From positions 8,692,594 through 8,756,593 of the forward strand of contig WMCF01000029.1 of NCBI GenBank assembly GCA_009792885.1: a stretch of 64,000 bases of DNA. The letters run 5' to 3'. The notes under the pieces were generated by a model that saw only the letters and a list, made by a program, of their open reading frames with translations, was not told the DNA's origin and made no database searches. Positions within the stretch are counted from its first letter, which is position 1. Every line of letters begins with the position of its first letter. Position numbers and translations under genes: made by a program. Positions 50,001-61,929 of the stretch are shown here, one piece after another. The DNA is from Eremophila alpestris peregrina. Its lineage: Eukaryota; Chordata; Aves; Passeriformes; Alaudidae.

Positions 50001-50319
50001 ATAGCCCCAAATTAGTGATGTGAGGAACACTTCTGAAATGAAACATCAGACTAACCAGAAGTGCAGCCCAATAAACTCCTTTGACTAAACAAACTAAAAA
50101 TGTTATAATTTTGGACAAAATCAAATCCTGAAGATGTATGGGATTTGCACAACACTGATTTGTGGTTTTTCCATTGCACGTGGTAGCACATTATTCAGTA
50201 ACCCCTTGGTGGACACGAGTGTTTTACACAGCAGTTTGAAATGGCAGAACTTGTGGGAAGTGTGGCAGTTCCTGACACCCTTTACATTAGTGCTTGTCCC
50301 CTCAGCAAGGACTTGCCTA
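47035..50319. other. No gene or repeat recognised
   Basis: Single-copy AT-leaning sequence with no nameable element. Confidence 0.4.
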
Positions 50320-50560
50320 AGGACACGAGAACAAGGGTTGCATCAGCACAGACTGCGAGTGTAGAACAGATCCCTCCTCCCCCTCCTGCTGCAGACACTG
50401 GCAGGAAGCAGCGCTCAGGGCTCCAAGTGCAGCCCTCGAGGCACCACACTTTTATTGGGAGAGAACTGCTGCAGGGAGGCCCCATGCCCTGGCACTGAGG
50501 ATACCCTCACGGGTTGTGGATATGGGTCAGTTCTACCTCCTGCTTGGCCAGGACTGCGCC
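50320..50560 (-). other. CpG-holding GC-rich patch with minus-strand AATAAA
   Basis: A modestly GC-rich block carries about six CpG and, on the minus strand, CCCAATAAAAGTGTGG (AATAAA at 50456-50451). It could be a decayed solo LTR or the 3' end of a minus-strand transcript. Inverted TG/CA ends and target duplications were not found, so neither can be claimed. Confidence 0.15.
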
Positions 50561-51382
50561 TGTGCTGCAACAATCTTGGGACAACACTATGCATCCCATA
50601 CTTGCACTACACAATGAGCACAAAAACAATTGTACTGTACATTGCTCAGTTTGGACTGGAGATACCAACTTTGGTCTCCTATCTCAGGAACTAAACCCAT
50701 TTTTTCAACCCAAACTAGAACTCACACCACACATTTTATTGATGGGCTGTCAGTGAACTGATGTTTCTGTTACTGATGTACTTCCAATCCTCTCTTTCTC
50801 CCTATGGTGTATGTGGATTGAATGCTTTGTATCCAGACAGTTTACTCTATGGTACAATAAAAAGATGGAAGGAACTCTAAGGTCCATATAGAAGGCATTT
50901 CTCAGAGAAGTCCTCTATTTCCTTCAGAGGAGTCCATGTCCTCCCTCCACTACATCATGCAAGAAAAACCTGCAGAAGACTTTAAATAAGGAACTACTCG
51001 GGACTGGAATATTTAACCTTTCCAATGCAAGAAAAACCACAGTATTTCTAAACATCTTCTCGTGCTGTTATTTTCAGACTCAGTCTGCACAGAATATTCA
51101 GTGCAATAGCCTTTATGAGCTCCATCACAGATTTAAGCTTTATGGGTATCTGGAACTCATCTGTTGAGCCAAGAGAATATAAACGAGAATGTCAGCTGAA
51201 ATCTGTGAGACACCTGTTTTCCACATTCCTCTCTACTCCCTGGAGCAAGTTGTATCAAAAGAAAACAACAATGCTTTATGAACTCCTCTTTCTCCTTTCA
51301 TGTTTTCTGAGAAGATAAACAGCAGTTCCCTAAAGCCAGTGGTTATTGCACAAGCACAGCAACTGTATTTAAGACATATACC
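50561..51382. other. No gene or repeat recognised
   Basis: Single-copy sequence with no element seen. Confidence 0.4.
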
Positions 51383-51403
51383 TATATATATATATATATA
51401 TAT
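51383..51403. repeat. (TA)n microsatellite, about 10 units
   Basis: Perfect TA alternation over 21 bases. Confidence 0.9.
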
Positions 51404-51451
51404 TTGTATCACAGAACGGCTGCAAATGAAAATTCAGAACACTTACCTTAC

Positions 51452-51469
51452 CTACAGACTATTACCATG
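51452..51469 (-). other. Microexon-like segment
   Basis: On the minus strand GTTTGGGTTTATTTTTCTATAG ends at 51470 (core TTTATTTTTCTATAG). Two donors in tandem follow position 51452 (TGTAG|GTAAG|GTAAGTG). The 18 bases between are a multiple of three, but one frame is closed by TAG. Very likely chance. Confidence 0.08.
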
Positions 51470-52875
51470 CTATAGAAAAATAAACCCAAACAGGTTATAT
51501 GTTCACCCTTTTGCCCCACCCAGTAGAAAATGTGAATTTAAACCCCAGGATTTTTACAAAATTTTTCAGCTATTCAAAATATTCAACTCCAATAATCTGA
51601 GCACTTAAATATATGCATAGCAATACATTTTAGATGAATCTGTGCCATCTCTGAATATCTTACCAAGACAAGCATATAAAGTAAAATGTGCCAATTCTCA
51701 AAGGTCACTCAGCATTATTTTAGCAAGACTTTCACTGACTTTCCATTAACTTACTGTGCTGGTAAACAGGAACAGGTTGCCCAATGCATTATGTGCACAG
51801 GCAGTATGTTCTTCTCATTTCCCAAAATATGTGAGAGAATGTGTGGCTGGGAAAAACATCAACTATAGAGCAAAAAGCATTTTCATACTCAAGGTGACTG
51901 TATCAATCTACTTCTAGAAAACAATTTAGTAGGATATTTATGATTTAATTAAGGGACAAGTCTGTATCTTCATTACCTAAGTACTTAACTATTTGGTTTG
52001 ATTTTGTAAACCATCAGAGGCAGTTAAAAAAAAATAAGAAAAGCCACAATGACTCCTCATATCCTGATACTGTCTGAACTATGCTCAGGAGAGCAGCCCA
52101 CTTGAACAAATACACTTGAAATCAGGTTGTCTTGTTTCCCAGCTTGCAGAAATTGATAGTGCTTCTCACTGGAGTTGAATGTGCTCAGGGTACAGGCACA
52201 AGGACAGGCACCAGTCCTTGGTGGTGTTTCTTTTGCTTTCCCTCACTTCCTATTTCCAATACCAAACCCTTTACAGAGAAGGTCCTTTGTTAAAGGAGTG
52301 TCAGCTTTTTCATGGCATAGTAATTAAAAAAACCCCCAAAATAACCCAGATGCTACAACTGAAATCAAGCTTTACAGTTCAGTTGGCATTCTCTTTCCTG
52401 GAGACTGGCTGCATAACCTGAAACCATTACAAAGAGCCCTCAACCACATGTCCCTACACATTTCCATTCACACACTCAACAGGAACAATTTTCATGGAAG
52501 AATTTCAAAGCTTCCAAACTTATCTAGTCTATTCAACAATAACCTGGATTCCCCCACAGTTTCTCCATCTCATACCCTTGCCTTGTAAACTCAGTAAGCC
52601 TCTTATTCCTTAATGAGAGTCCTCCAAAATATTTTCATCACACACAAAATAACACTGCTTGAAACAAATGGTGATAACATCACATTCAGATTGTTTATAG
52701 TGTTACAAGAAACTCACAGCATGCTTTGGCTTTCATTCTGATGTCTTTAACTGCAGGATCCTCAACTGACTTTCATTTTCTGTCCCACCTTTCACCCATC
52801 GAGGGGAATGAAGATTTCTCCATCAATAAATTTGCTGATGGTATTTAATAAGTTTGCACTCTGAGTGGGAACTGA
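51470..52875. other. No gene or repeat recognised
   Basis: Single-copy AT-leaning sequence. Confidence 0.4.
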
Positions 52876-53115
52876 GGGCCATCCCTGCACATGACCTTAC
52901 CTGTGCAAAGTGCCTCTGAGAGTGCTTCACAGCCTCTTGCAAATGTGTTTAAGAGATTCTTAATACAAAAGACTAAAGCAAATCTTGTTCTTCCTCCTGA
53001 GGCATATACCTATAAAGAATTAGCTGAAGGCCACATAACTTCTGATCAGTTTGTATCTGTAGCTGATTTCTTGACTAAAATGCTGGGAGGATGCTTTGCC
53101 CATACTGCACCTTAA
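52876..53115 (+). other. Protein-like open frame, unrecognised
   Basis: A frame of about 80 codons runs from after a stop at 52873 to TAA at 53113-53115, with an ATG at 52891. It reads ASQPLANVFKRFLIQKTKAN, then LVLPPEAYTYKELAEGHI, then TSDQFVSVADFLTKMLGG. The residue mix and even use of charged residues look protein-like rather than random. A weak acceptor (GAGAGTGCTTCACAG) could start an exon at the codons for PLANVF, and a donor-like word follows the stop (CACAG|GTGTGA). It could be a terminal exon, a relic of a processed pseudogene, or chance. No family is recognised. On the minus strand a strong donor (GCACAG|GTAAGG) overlaps its left end. Confidence 0.2.
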
Positions 53116-55620
53116 TCCACCACAGGTGTGAACAGAAGACCAGCATTCCTCCTAAATCCTGCACACATGGTAGCAATGTAAAAGTGAAATCACGTCTATT
53201 CAGCAAAATGAGTGCCAGGGAAAACCCTGGATCTTTACTGGACCGTGTGTCAGCTTTCATCTGCAGCACAGGTTGGTCAATAGGGTGCTCCAGCACTTTC
53301 AGAGGCCAGCACAGAGGCCTGGCTGTCAGCTCTGCCAAGCGCTTCAGTCGCTCAGTGCTGACACAGAGGGGTGGAGTCACTTGGGACTTTCACAATTTAC
53401 TGCTGGCAGAAACAGTGCCATCATTTCAGCATGAAAACACACAGCAGTTCAGGCAAAGAGAAAACAGACACTGCCCTCTGAGCACAGCTTGGGACACAGC
53501 AAGCAGGTGACCCAGCCTAAGGAACCACCTGTGCAGCACAATCGTGGGATGACATTTACAGCACAACTCATCTGCAGTCCAAAGCAGAACAAGATGGATA
53601 CAACTTATTTCTAAGGTAATGGTGAAGCCATTTCAAATTTGTTCTCATGCATGAGGACAAGAACTGTAACATACTCTAGCATACAACAGAGTCCTGGTGC
53701 TAAATAACCTCTGGAGTATCTTTTTCCTTTCTTTCTACCAACAAAACCTTTCTTTTGGCTTCCATACAGTTCTGTAATCCACCACACTCCGATGACTTCC
53801 TTCAGTGCCCTTATGTTGCCTTCAAAACTGTCCAAGATTTATTTGTTAAAATATGAACTCCAGTGCTTGCCTATGTAAGTTACATTGTGTGAAGAAATGA
53901 TGGTACACACAAACTACCAAGTGAGAAATTCAAAGGGCCTTCACACAAGGAACCTGCAAAAAGTCACCATATTTTGCACCACTTTGTTTTTACAGCCATT
54001 CTTAGTAGCCATTTACAAAGAACGAAATAAAGCCAGCACTAAATAAACACCTGGCTCTGGCAGCACAAATTCTTGAACTGCCTTTAATGCAAAGATGTTG
54101 CAAATCACATTTACTCCCTGGACTTCTCAGGCACATGCATGGGTGTACACGTGTTGCTGCCTCTTCACAGCATTGAGCCAAACTCATAAGAAACAGAACA
54201 CAAGAGGCCTCAACAGCTTCAAGTACCTCCTGTTTTAGAGGTCCAAACTCAAGTGAATTTTCATTCAATGGCTCAACTTGTTAGAGACAAGAGGAAGCTG
54301 AAGACCCTCTTGTATTGTTCACCTCTATAAGTGGGTATCTTGCAGTACCACAGACAGATAAACCCCAAACTGTTGCTTAGTGACATTCGCATTTCTTTAA
54401 TAACAGCAATACAACACATTGTTATGTCTAACAGAATGAAAATGGCTATAAAATAAAAACCCAACCATCGTATTTTCTGCTCTGAGTACAAAAAAATCTC
54501 AGGGAAAAAAAACAAACTGCAGGTGAAAGATGGGAGTGGGGGAAAGTGAAAATACTTCTAGGTTCCTTAAAACAACTGAGAAAAGCTGTTTATATGTAAA
54601 TATGAGTCTAAAATGCTGTAACTGCTTTTTGTGTGTCCAGGAGCTCGAACTGCTTAGTTTGGAGCCATTAACCATCGCAAGGTACATTCCCATTCTGCTG
54701 AACCTTACAATCCATTCCAGTGCTCTGCCCAACATCATACCTCATCCTTCCAGGCTCTGCTCTCCTTTTGCTCTCATTTTGGTTATCTCTCCAGTGAAGG
54801 AGAGCAAGCTGTAAAGGGTAACCACAGCACGCACTCAGCAGCTATAACTGTCATAGCTCAACTACAGCAATTTGTTTTTGAACTCAGTAGCAAACCAGAG
54901 GCACCAGTGTGTTTCCACTTAACTTGGACATCTTATATTGGATCTAGAACAAGCTACTCCATTACATGAGGACCTTAAGCTGCACAGTAAGAATTCAGAA
55001 TTTTTTTCTCTGTGTTGATTTCTGTCTATTTCTGCTATTAAGAATTAGGCATTTGTGTGGCAGTAAGCCTGGGAAAGTAATGTATTCAGAGCTGCAGTCA
55101 CAGGCTCTGCTAATAATGATAAACAGTGTGGAATATCCTCCACATGAAGGGCAGTACCACTCTCACAGGAGTCATCAGCCTTTTCAAAAACCTTCTCAGG
55201 AAAGTCTTTAGCACCTGATTTATGCACAAAGATACAACTATGTCCAAACATAAAGGTAGAAATGACCGACAGTCTGCCTGTTGGAGTCTATTAAGGAAAA
55301 TATAAGATACAGTAGGACAGAAAATTCTCACCCAGTTGCTGTCGAGATATTTATACAGCAGATCCTCACAGAATTATCTTTTCACCTCTCCATGTGGGAA
55401 TACAAATCCCTTAAATTTAATGATGCTCTTGGTACCAATTGTCAGGGGATACATATGCATAAATAGTGTATAAATAACAGTCATGTTCAAATTCTAGGAA
55501 CTGCAGATATAACTCTTTGCATTTTTTTTTAACCAGTTTTAAGCAACATCACAGTAAACTCATACTAAATCTATGTTAATATGTTCAAGATCTAGAAAAT
55601 TGGGATAAGGACAAACTTAC
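53116..55620. other. No gene recognised
   Basis: Includes a 139-codon plus-strand open frame (53091-53510) of no recognisable family in a locally GC-richer stretch. Otherwise single-copy. Confidence 0.4.
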
Positions 55621-55679
55621 CTCTTAATCATTAGGCTGGCAGTCAAAATCACAGTAAGCTTTTTAACTGCTATGGTCCT
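55621..55679 (-). other. Candidate small coding exon, minus strand
   Basis: On the minus strand the acceptor is CCCATTGTTTTGAATGTCTCTTAG in outline (core TGAATGTCTCTTAG, ending 55680). The donor is a near-perfect AAGAG|GTAAGTTT after 55621. The 59 bp are open as 19 codons plus two bases, reading RTIAVKKLTVILTASLMIK. A stop would follow only from intron bases. The length is small but normal for an internal vertebrate exon. Product not recognised. Phase fits the segment at 61086-61348 before it and 29107-29273 after it. Confidence 0.22.
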
Positions 55680-56619
55680 CTAAGAGACATTCAAAACAAT
55701 GGGAAATTTGCATACACTGACCATTTACTAAATCATAACAAGCAAAATTATGACCTCTATTTCTAACACAAGATTTCATGCCTTTGGACAGCCTTGTCTA
55801 AACCATGAACTTTTTTTTTAATTATAAGAGATACCTTTCAAATTGTAATAAAGCATAGAAAATTACTGTCTGAGCTCCTGAAAATGACTGTTGAAGCAAA
55901 ACATTTATGCTATTAGAAATTAGTAATACAACTCATGTATAATCTATTATTGAGTGCTTGAAGAATAGTTTGTACTCAAGTGGACAGAAATTCTCTCAAC
56001 AATCCATTTATTGCAGAAGAAAAATTTAAGAGTAGTGTCACATTTTGAAAAATGTTGTTTTATTAGCTGTAATTTTTCATGGTACCTGTGGGGACTGGAT
56101 GACAGCTCAACACTGCAATTGTCCTTCATGTTGATATCCTTTTTTTAGTTGAGCCTACCCTGGGAATACACTAGAAGTGATTTATTTGTCCCTGGACCTG
56201 TAAAAGGTTTCAGAAGGTGGAAATGGATGCAGGGCTAGTTGAGAAGAAATAAGAAATGAGCCCAGCACACTTACTTAGGCAGGAAGCTAAAAACCAGCAG
56301 GGAATATTTAATCACTTTGCATTACAAGTGAGCAAGGCTCCCGATGGCTCAAGTGCTGCTTGCAGTGCAGAAGCCTCAGCAGCCCTGTGCTCCAGGGTAA
56401 TGAGAGCTCCTGTAGCACCTCCTGTCCACTGGCATCCCCTGAGCCAAACCTGTAACCCTGCTGCACGTGCTGCTGGGAGCAATCTCCCAAATGAAGCAAC
56501 CCTCCCTCGCTAGATTTGACTTAATGAGTACTGTTCAATGTTCTCTACCAATGGCTCCTGGTTGAACAAAATCAGCTGGTTTTAAGATAGATACTTAATA
56601 CTTTTTACCATCCATACAG
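55680..56619. other. No gene or repeat recognised
   Basis: Single-copy AT-rich sequence. Confidence 0.4.
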
Positions 56620-56703
56620 CACATTTATGTTCTGCAACTCTATTGGACTTGCTGACTATTGAGGCAACAAGAACAACAGCTGGCATTTCCTCAGTCAGAG
56701 CAG
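56620..56703 (+). other. Exon-like segment, plus strand
   Basis: The acceptor is ACTTTTTACCATCCATACAG (ending 56619) and the donor is GAGCAG|GTAAGA after 56703. The 84 bp are open as two bases, 27 codons and one base, reading HLCSATLLDLLTIEATRTT and on to VRA. The opposite strand is also open here. Product not recognised. Confidence 0.18.
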
Positions 56704-59700
56704 GTAAGATAACAAAAATAAAAGAGAGGCTAAAGTGATATTCAAGCTTTGTAACAGTATTATATTCATCAGACATCCTCCTGAAAGCAGGTGTTTGCTT
56801 AAAGAAAAAAGGGAGATACGCCTTTAATTTAAGTAGGGCAAGTTTTATTACTATTTAATGACATTCAGCCTTTTGGAATAGCACATTTCAAAAGCACCCA
56901 GACAGCACTCTGCAGTTTAGCTCAGGCTGGAGACTGGGGGCTGAGAAGGATTGAGGCAGTCTGTCTAGACACAACCAAAGGCAGCATCAGAACTTTGCTC
57001 TACAAATCATAATGGTAGAAAACTCTCATTCGGTTTGATTCTCAGCAGGTAATTCACTAACAACAGTAATTACAATCAACTGTTAGTGCAAGACAAAGAA
57101 CAGAACAAGTTCCACAGAATTTCCTGCTTTTGGGCTGTTGCATTTATTGCACCATACCTACACAAGGAAATTGTCTACTATACAGGCCTCATGCACAATC
57201 CTTCTCCCTCTCAAGCCCAGTTATTACTACCTACACCATTCAAGCAAAGCATTCCCAACGGCATTGCTGCTATTTAAATACTCTTAACATGAGCTATGCA
57301 GTGCCTCTGTAGAAATATGCAGGTTTGGAAAGACTGCATGGAGATCAGCTGTGCTCATAGCAGGCTTTAAACTGAAAAAAAATGTACAAAAACAGAAATA
57401 GAAAGTCCGCAAAGTCCAAGTACAACATGCAAATTTCAGCTACAGGCTCCACCTCATAGTGCCACAATGTGCAGCAGCTCTCTAATACAGATAAATGAAT
57501 TAAAATGTATTGTGAATCATAACTGATCATTATACTCTTAATGCCTTCAGCTGAAATCTGGCCATGCTGAATTCCTTGCAGGAAGCAATCACAGATATGC
57601 AAACACAGCCTCCTTTACCCAGGCAGAGCATTCCCCCTGGAGCACACACATAACATCACACCATCACAATACCGGGCCCTGCCCCATCATGGCCCACAGG
57701 GACCTGTTATCAACAGAGCTTTGCACATCATTGGCAGAAAAAGGACATCAGGTTTTGGCCATGCTGCAAATGATGTTCTTGTGCAACAATAAAGCAAGTT
57801 ATACCCTATTTGCAATACATTGTCATTTGTTTGTCCAAACTTGTTACTTTGCTTAATCACTCAAGAAGACTTTTCAGACTCATTTTCAAAATACATTTCA
57901 AATGCTCAGCAAACATGAACTTAGACCCTTTTTGGTTCACAACTTCTTCAAGTAATTCAATTCCTTTTCTACTTCAGGAAATCGATTTCTATTTATGCAA
58001 GGAGAAACAAGTCTTTATTCTGAGCTACAATGAAATCATCTTTTCTCATAAAATCTATTCAGATGGAGCCTTCAGTCCTTAGAAATTATAAGGTCTACTA
58101 AAACACTAAGAGAATAACAAACTAGTTATCGAGGTAATGGATTTGTTATGCCTATTTAAAGTACATAAATAATAGGATACTGAGAGAGCAAGACTGAATA
58201 ATACTAGGTTTTGTTTGGGTTTTGCTTCCAATATTCAGGGCTGCTGCCACAAAAAGGAAAGCACAGCTCTGTGACCAGGACATGGTACAAGAACACAGTA
58301 TTTCTGTTACCTTCTCTCTTAATTCAGCAGCTTTATTAGGCAAAGTGCATTGCTGCCAAATAATTTTACATTATAAAAACAAAGTGCAGTCAGAGAGATC
58401 CAGAAATGCTCTGTATTTTAGTTTTTAAAATCAAAGCATTACCATTGTCCTCAGATATTCACTCTGAAATTTTCTTTTCTCCCATACACTTGGACAGCTT
58501 CAAAATTAGACCAAGGTAATTACGTGATTAGACAAGGGAAATAATCATGTAGTCACTCATTTTCATCTTCAAACTATAATGAAAAAATATAAGTCTAGAC
58601 AGTTTCTGTCAAATTAGCTCTCTAGAAGCAGTTGTTTCCTGCAATTCAAGTTATATTAGGCAAAACAAAGCCAGACTGACTTGGACACTGCCACAAACTG
58701 ATACTTCAAAGATAGAACAAACGGATAAAGAACCACAGGCAGCTCCAGACCTCTAACGCTCCATGGGCAGAATTTATATCAATTTATCTGTAACAGGAAC
58801 TATTCCTGCCTAGTTATGGGTTTTGAAGGACTTCTCCAAAAAACATCAGATAGAATGTTTAGCTGCCAGGATACTGACTGTCCTTCTAACAATACTCCCA
58901 GGAGCAGTAACTCATAGGGATGAAACAATTTGGGATGCCTGACAATTCAATAAATATCTTGACGATTTTGGCTCCATTCTGTTTTTAGAAGCACAAAGCC
59001 CTTGTAGGGGAAAAAAGTTTTTTTGAAACTAAGGGCTGTGAGTTTTGATTCAATATTGTTCAAGGCCACTCAAGCAGATTTCTGGAAGTCTGCTGCTAAG
59101 CTTTTGAGCTCAGCTCTCAAGTGCAATGTGCTCTAAATACATGACCTGCATTGAACTGCTGCCCCAGCAAGCTGTAGCTATTATTCACTTCACAATACAA
59201 AGTCCACAGCACTTGAAGGTTTGATCTACATGATGTATTAAATACTTCTCCAACACTACTTTCTGTAAGAGAGCACAGCCATCCAAACTATGCACAACAC
59301 CATTTATCAACTGCACCTCACAATGACATTTTTCAAGTCCTCCACCTCTTTGTCACCTAGATACAATTCTTAGGCAGAACATGGTAAAACAATTAAAATG
59401 TTGTGTGAGATACAAACCTGCAGTATTTCCTGTCATTGAAGACTTTCCCTTTGAATCCCATTACAACCTGTCCAATGTTACCAGCCTATGATCTTTGTTA
59501 TTAATAACTTATGGACTGATTCAATGAGTTGGAAATTAATTGTTCATCAAGTGAGGAACTATTTCTAAACACACGTAGCATTGCAATTTTTCTCCAGTGC
59601 TTCTACCTTGATCCCATGTAACCTTACATTTACAAAATGAATTCTGTTAGAGATTAAGGATAGATTTTGTCATTTAAAATCAAAGCTATGCATGGCATAA

Positions 59701-60618
59701 AGTAATCAGATAAATCACATTTCTCCCTTGTTTTAATTCACAAGACAAAGACACATTTTACATCTGATCACAGAACATTTGAGGCCCTCAAAACAGAAAC
59801 AATCAAATATTTATTCTTAAATGAATGAAAAAAAAAGATGCTTTCTCAACACACTAGTATCCTACAGTGGTTCTGTCCAAAGAATATTCATGAGGTAACT
59901 GAGCAAAAATCTCTTTGAATCCATTAAGGTACTAGAAATGTCATCAAAATGCTCAAGACTTGCCTTATTTTTCACCATCATGCTGTGAGCACCTGTGACT
60001 TGGTGACAACCCATTTATTTGCAGTGCAGGAGACCTGCAAGTTCAAACCTAACTGCATCCCAACTCTCTCAGGACACACCTTCATAAATAACAAGCGTAA
60101 GAAGGAGCAAGCCCCTCACCAACTGCACTTGGTAACAGACTGATGAACACCACAAATACAGAAAGCAAAGGCACTAAGAAAGGACACAGAAGGAAAACTT
60201 CGTGCATTGAAGGAAAATTAACATTGTTGAGGTTCAAAAAAACATAGATCAAAAGCTGGTTTTCTCTTCTAGGTTTTTTTTTCCATGCAGTCCAGGATCA
60301 AAGTCTGACCATAACGAGACATTAGAGAAGCCCTGGGAACTGACTCTCCCAGCCAGGAGAAGGGAAGGGAAGGCTGCACAGGGCTCCCTCAACTCCTGAG
60401 GATCCCCTGACTCTCAGAAGGACAAACAGGGAATGAAAACCAACCTGTGGATTACTGTAAAATCAATAAAGCTCCCATGACAAACTGAAACTAGCACAGG
60501 TCTATGCTGTACACCTTCACAGTCTGTGTGAGTACAGCAAAAGGCATTTGAAGGATGCAATCCCCCAGCCAGACTCAGCCAGACACCGAGAGCACTGAGA
60601 GTCCCAGAATTTGGAGCA
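56704..60618. other. No gene or repeat recognised
   Basis: About 4 kb of single-copy AT-rich sequence. A tRNA B-box-like word (AGTTCAAACCT near 60041) lacks a matching A box. Confidence 0.4.
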
Positions 60619-60650
60619 GCAAACATACTCCATTGCAAACATACTCCACT
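60619..60650. repeat. 16-bp tandem duplication
   Basis: GCAAACATACTCCATT (60619-60634) is followed directly by GCAAACATACTCCACT (60635-60650), with one mismatch. It looks like a recent slippage or short duplication. Confidence 0.85.
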
Positions 60651-61085
60651 GTTTCTCCTGAATGACTCTGTAAGTAGCAGAGCCAGTGCTCATGGTCATC
60701 CGGCATTAACAGCATTTCCTGGTCTGTCTGGACCACACAAGGAACTGCTCTATTCACACTCTGATGCTGGAACCAGCTCACTGGCTTGTTCTACAGAGCT
60801 TTGCTTGCAGATAACACTTATCTTGCATAATACATGCCAGATAGTTCTCCCTCATAAATTTCAACCATTTTCCCATTATTTAAAAATACAATGTCCAATA
60901 TGATTTTACCAACAGAGCTACAAATGTAGGCCTCATCCTCTTGATCTCTTCCTTAAGATATAAGAAAACTGTGTGACTTTTGCATCAAATTAAAACAAAT
61001 GGGTCAAGATTAATTAGTATCACTGGAAGGTACCATGACTAAGTTAGTGTCTACTACTTTATTCACACATCAATGTGGGCTATAC
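60651..61085. other. No gene or repeat recognised
   Basis: Single-copy sequence with no element seen. Confidence 0.4.
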
Positions 61086-61348
61086 CTGGTGGAAGTGGGG
61101 CCCTGCTTTATTCTTAAAATGACGAATTTCACCTCGTAGGGACAGGGCACGCATTTCCTCACATCCTCTCCATTTAGCAGTTGCCTTTTCTAAAATGGCA
61201 GCTGTGGAAAGCACAGCCAACAAAGTTGGTCTCTGCATGAAGGGCAAAATGCACACACAACGTTCCCTCTCCTCCACTGAACCTGCTGTGGGCACTGGAA
61301 GAGACCTTGGGCTGAGGGCAGCTTTCTTCATTTTAGAAGCAAATACCT
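61086..61348 (-). other. Candidate coding exon, minus strand (263 bp)
   Basis: On the minus strand the acceptor is textbook: GCCTCTCTCTCTTTTCCCAG in outline, ending 61349. The donor is CCACCAG|GTATAG after 61086. The frame is open across all 263 bp and meets its stop (TAG) within the first six intron bases. It reads VFASKMKKAALSPRSLPVP, then a charged EERERC, then FMQRPTLLAVLSTAAILEKA and ends KNKAGPHFHQ. GTATAG is a weaker donor than GTAAGT. The frame also continues upstream of the acceptor, to an ATG at 61544, so openness does not begin at the splice site. AATAAA within the segment near its end leaves room for a terminal exon instead. Product not recognised. Confidence 0.25.
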
Positions 61349-61929
61349 CTGGGAAAAGAGAGAGAGAGGCTACTCCTCTGCCTTCCCTTGGCATTATTAA
61401 CTTCCTCATAAGAATTAGAGGACCCTCCCTGAAGATTCTAAAATGCCAGTTTTTCTTCACAGTTACTTTTCTACTCAGATGTAGGTATTTGCATATCTGT
61501 GTTCCAGCTCCACCATGGTACTTTCCATAATAGTTCAGGAACATCTTTTTTCAGAACATTTCCAGAACTGCCAGAAGTGAGAAATACCTGGTATTTTACC
61601 AGAAGCTCATTCCCTCAAGAGATTTCTAGACAACTTTATCAGACTAAGCTCTGCAAGCTGTCTGTTGCAAGGCTTTTTACTCTAACAAAAACTACCGTTT
61701 CTTCAAAAGCAGGAAGTCAGGGCAGAATAACAATAATGGTAACAAAAACAGTATAGTTCCTTACTTCCCTGATGTTAGATAGGTGTGACATGAAATTTTT
61801 ATCACAGAAATTATCCTTTATAATAAAAAAAAAATATTCTTTTTTCTAAATTATTCCACGTTCTTTGTCAAAAGAAACAGCTATTTACTTCCCAGACCAG
61901 AAATTTAAACAGGATGGTATTTGTCACTG
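61349..61929. other. No gene recognised
   Basis: Begins with the (CT)n-type pyrimidine tract on the minus strand that forms the acceptor above. Otherwise single-copy. Confidence 0.4.

Noticed and set aside
52825..52860. AATTTGCTGATGGTA, like the FADDT region of CR1
   Set aside because: Only about 15 bases match and a stop follows. No neighbouring CR1 similarity.
53091..53510. 139-codon plus-strand frame next to the protein-like frame at 52876
   Set aside because: Different phase, low-complexity residue pattern, no motif. Best explained by composition.
60025..60060. AGTTCAAACCT, a B-box-like word
   Set aside because: No A box upstream and no tRNA fold.
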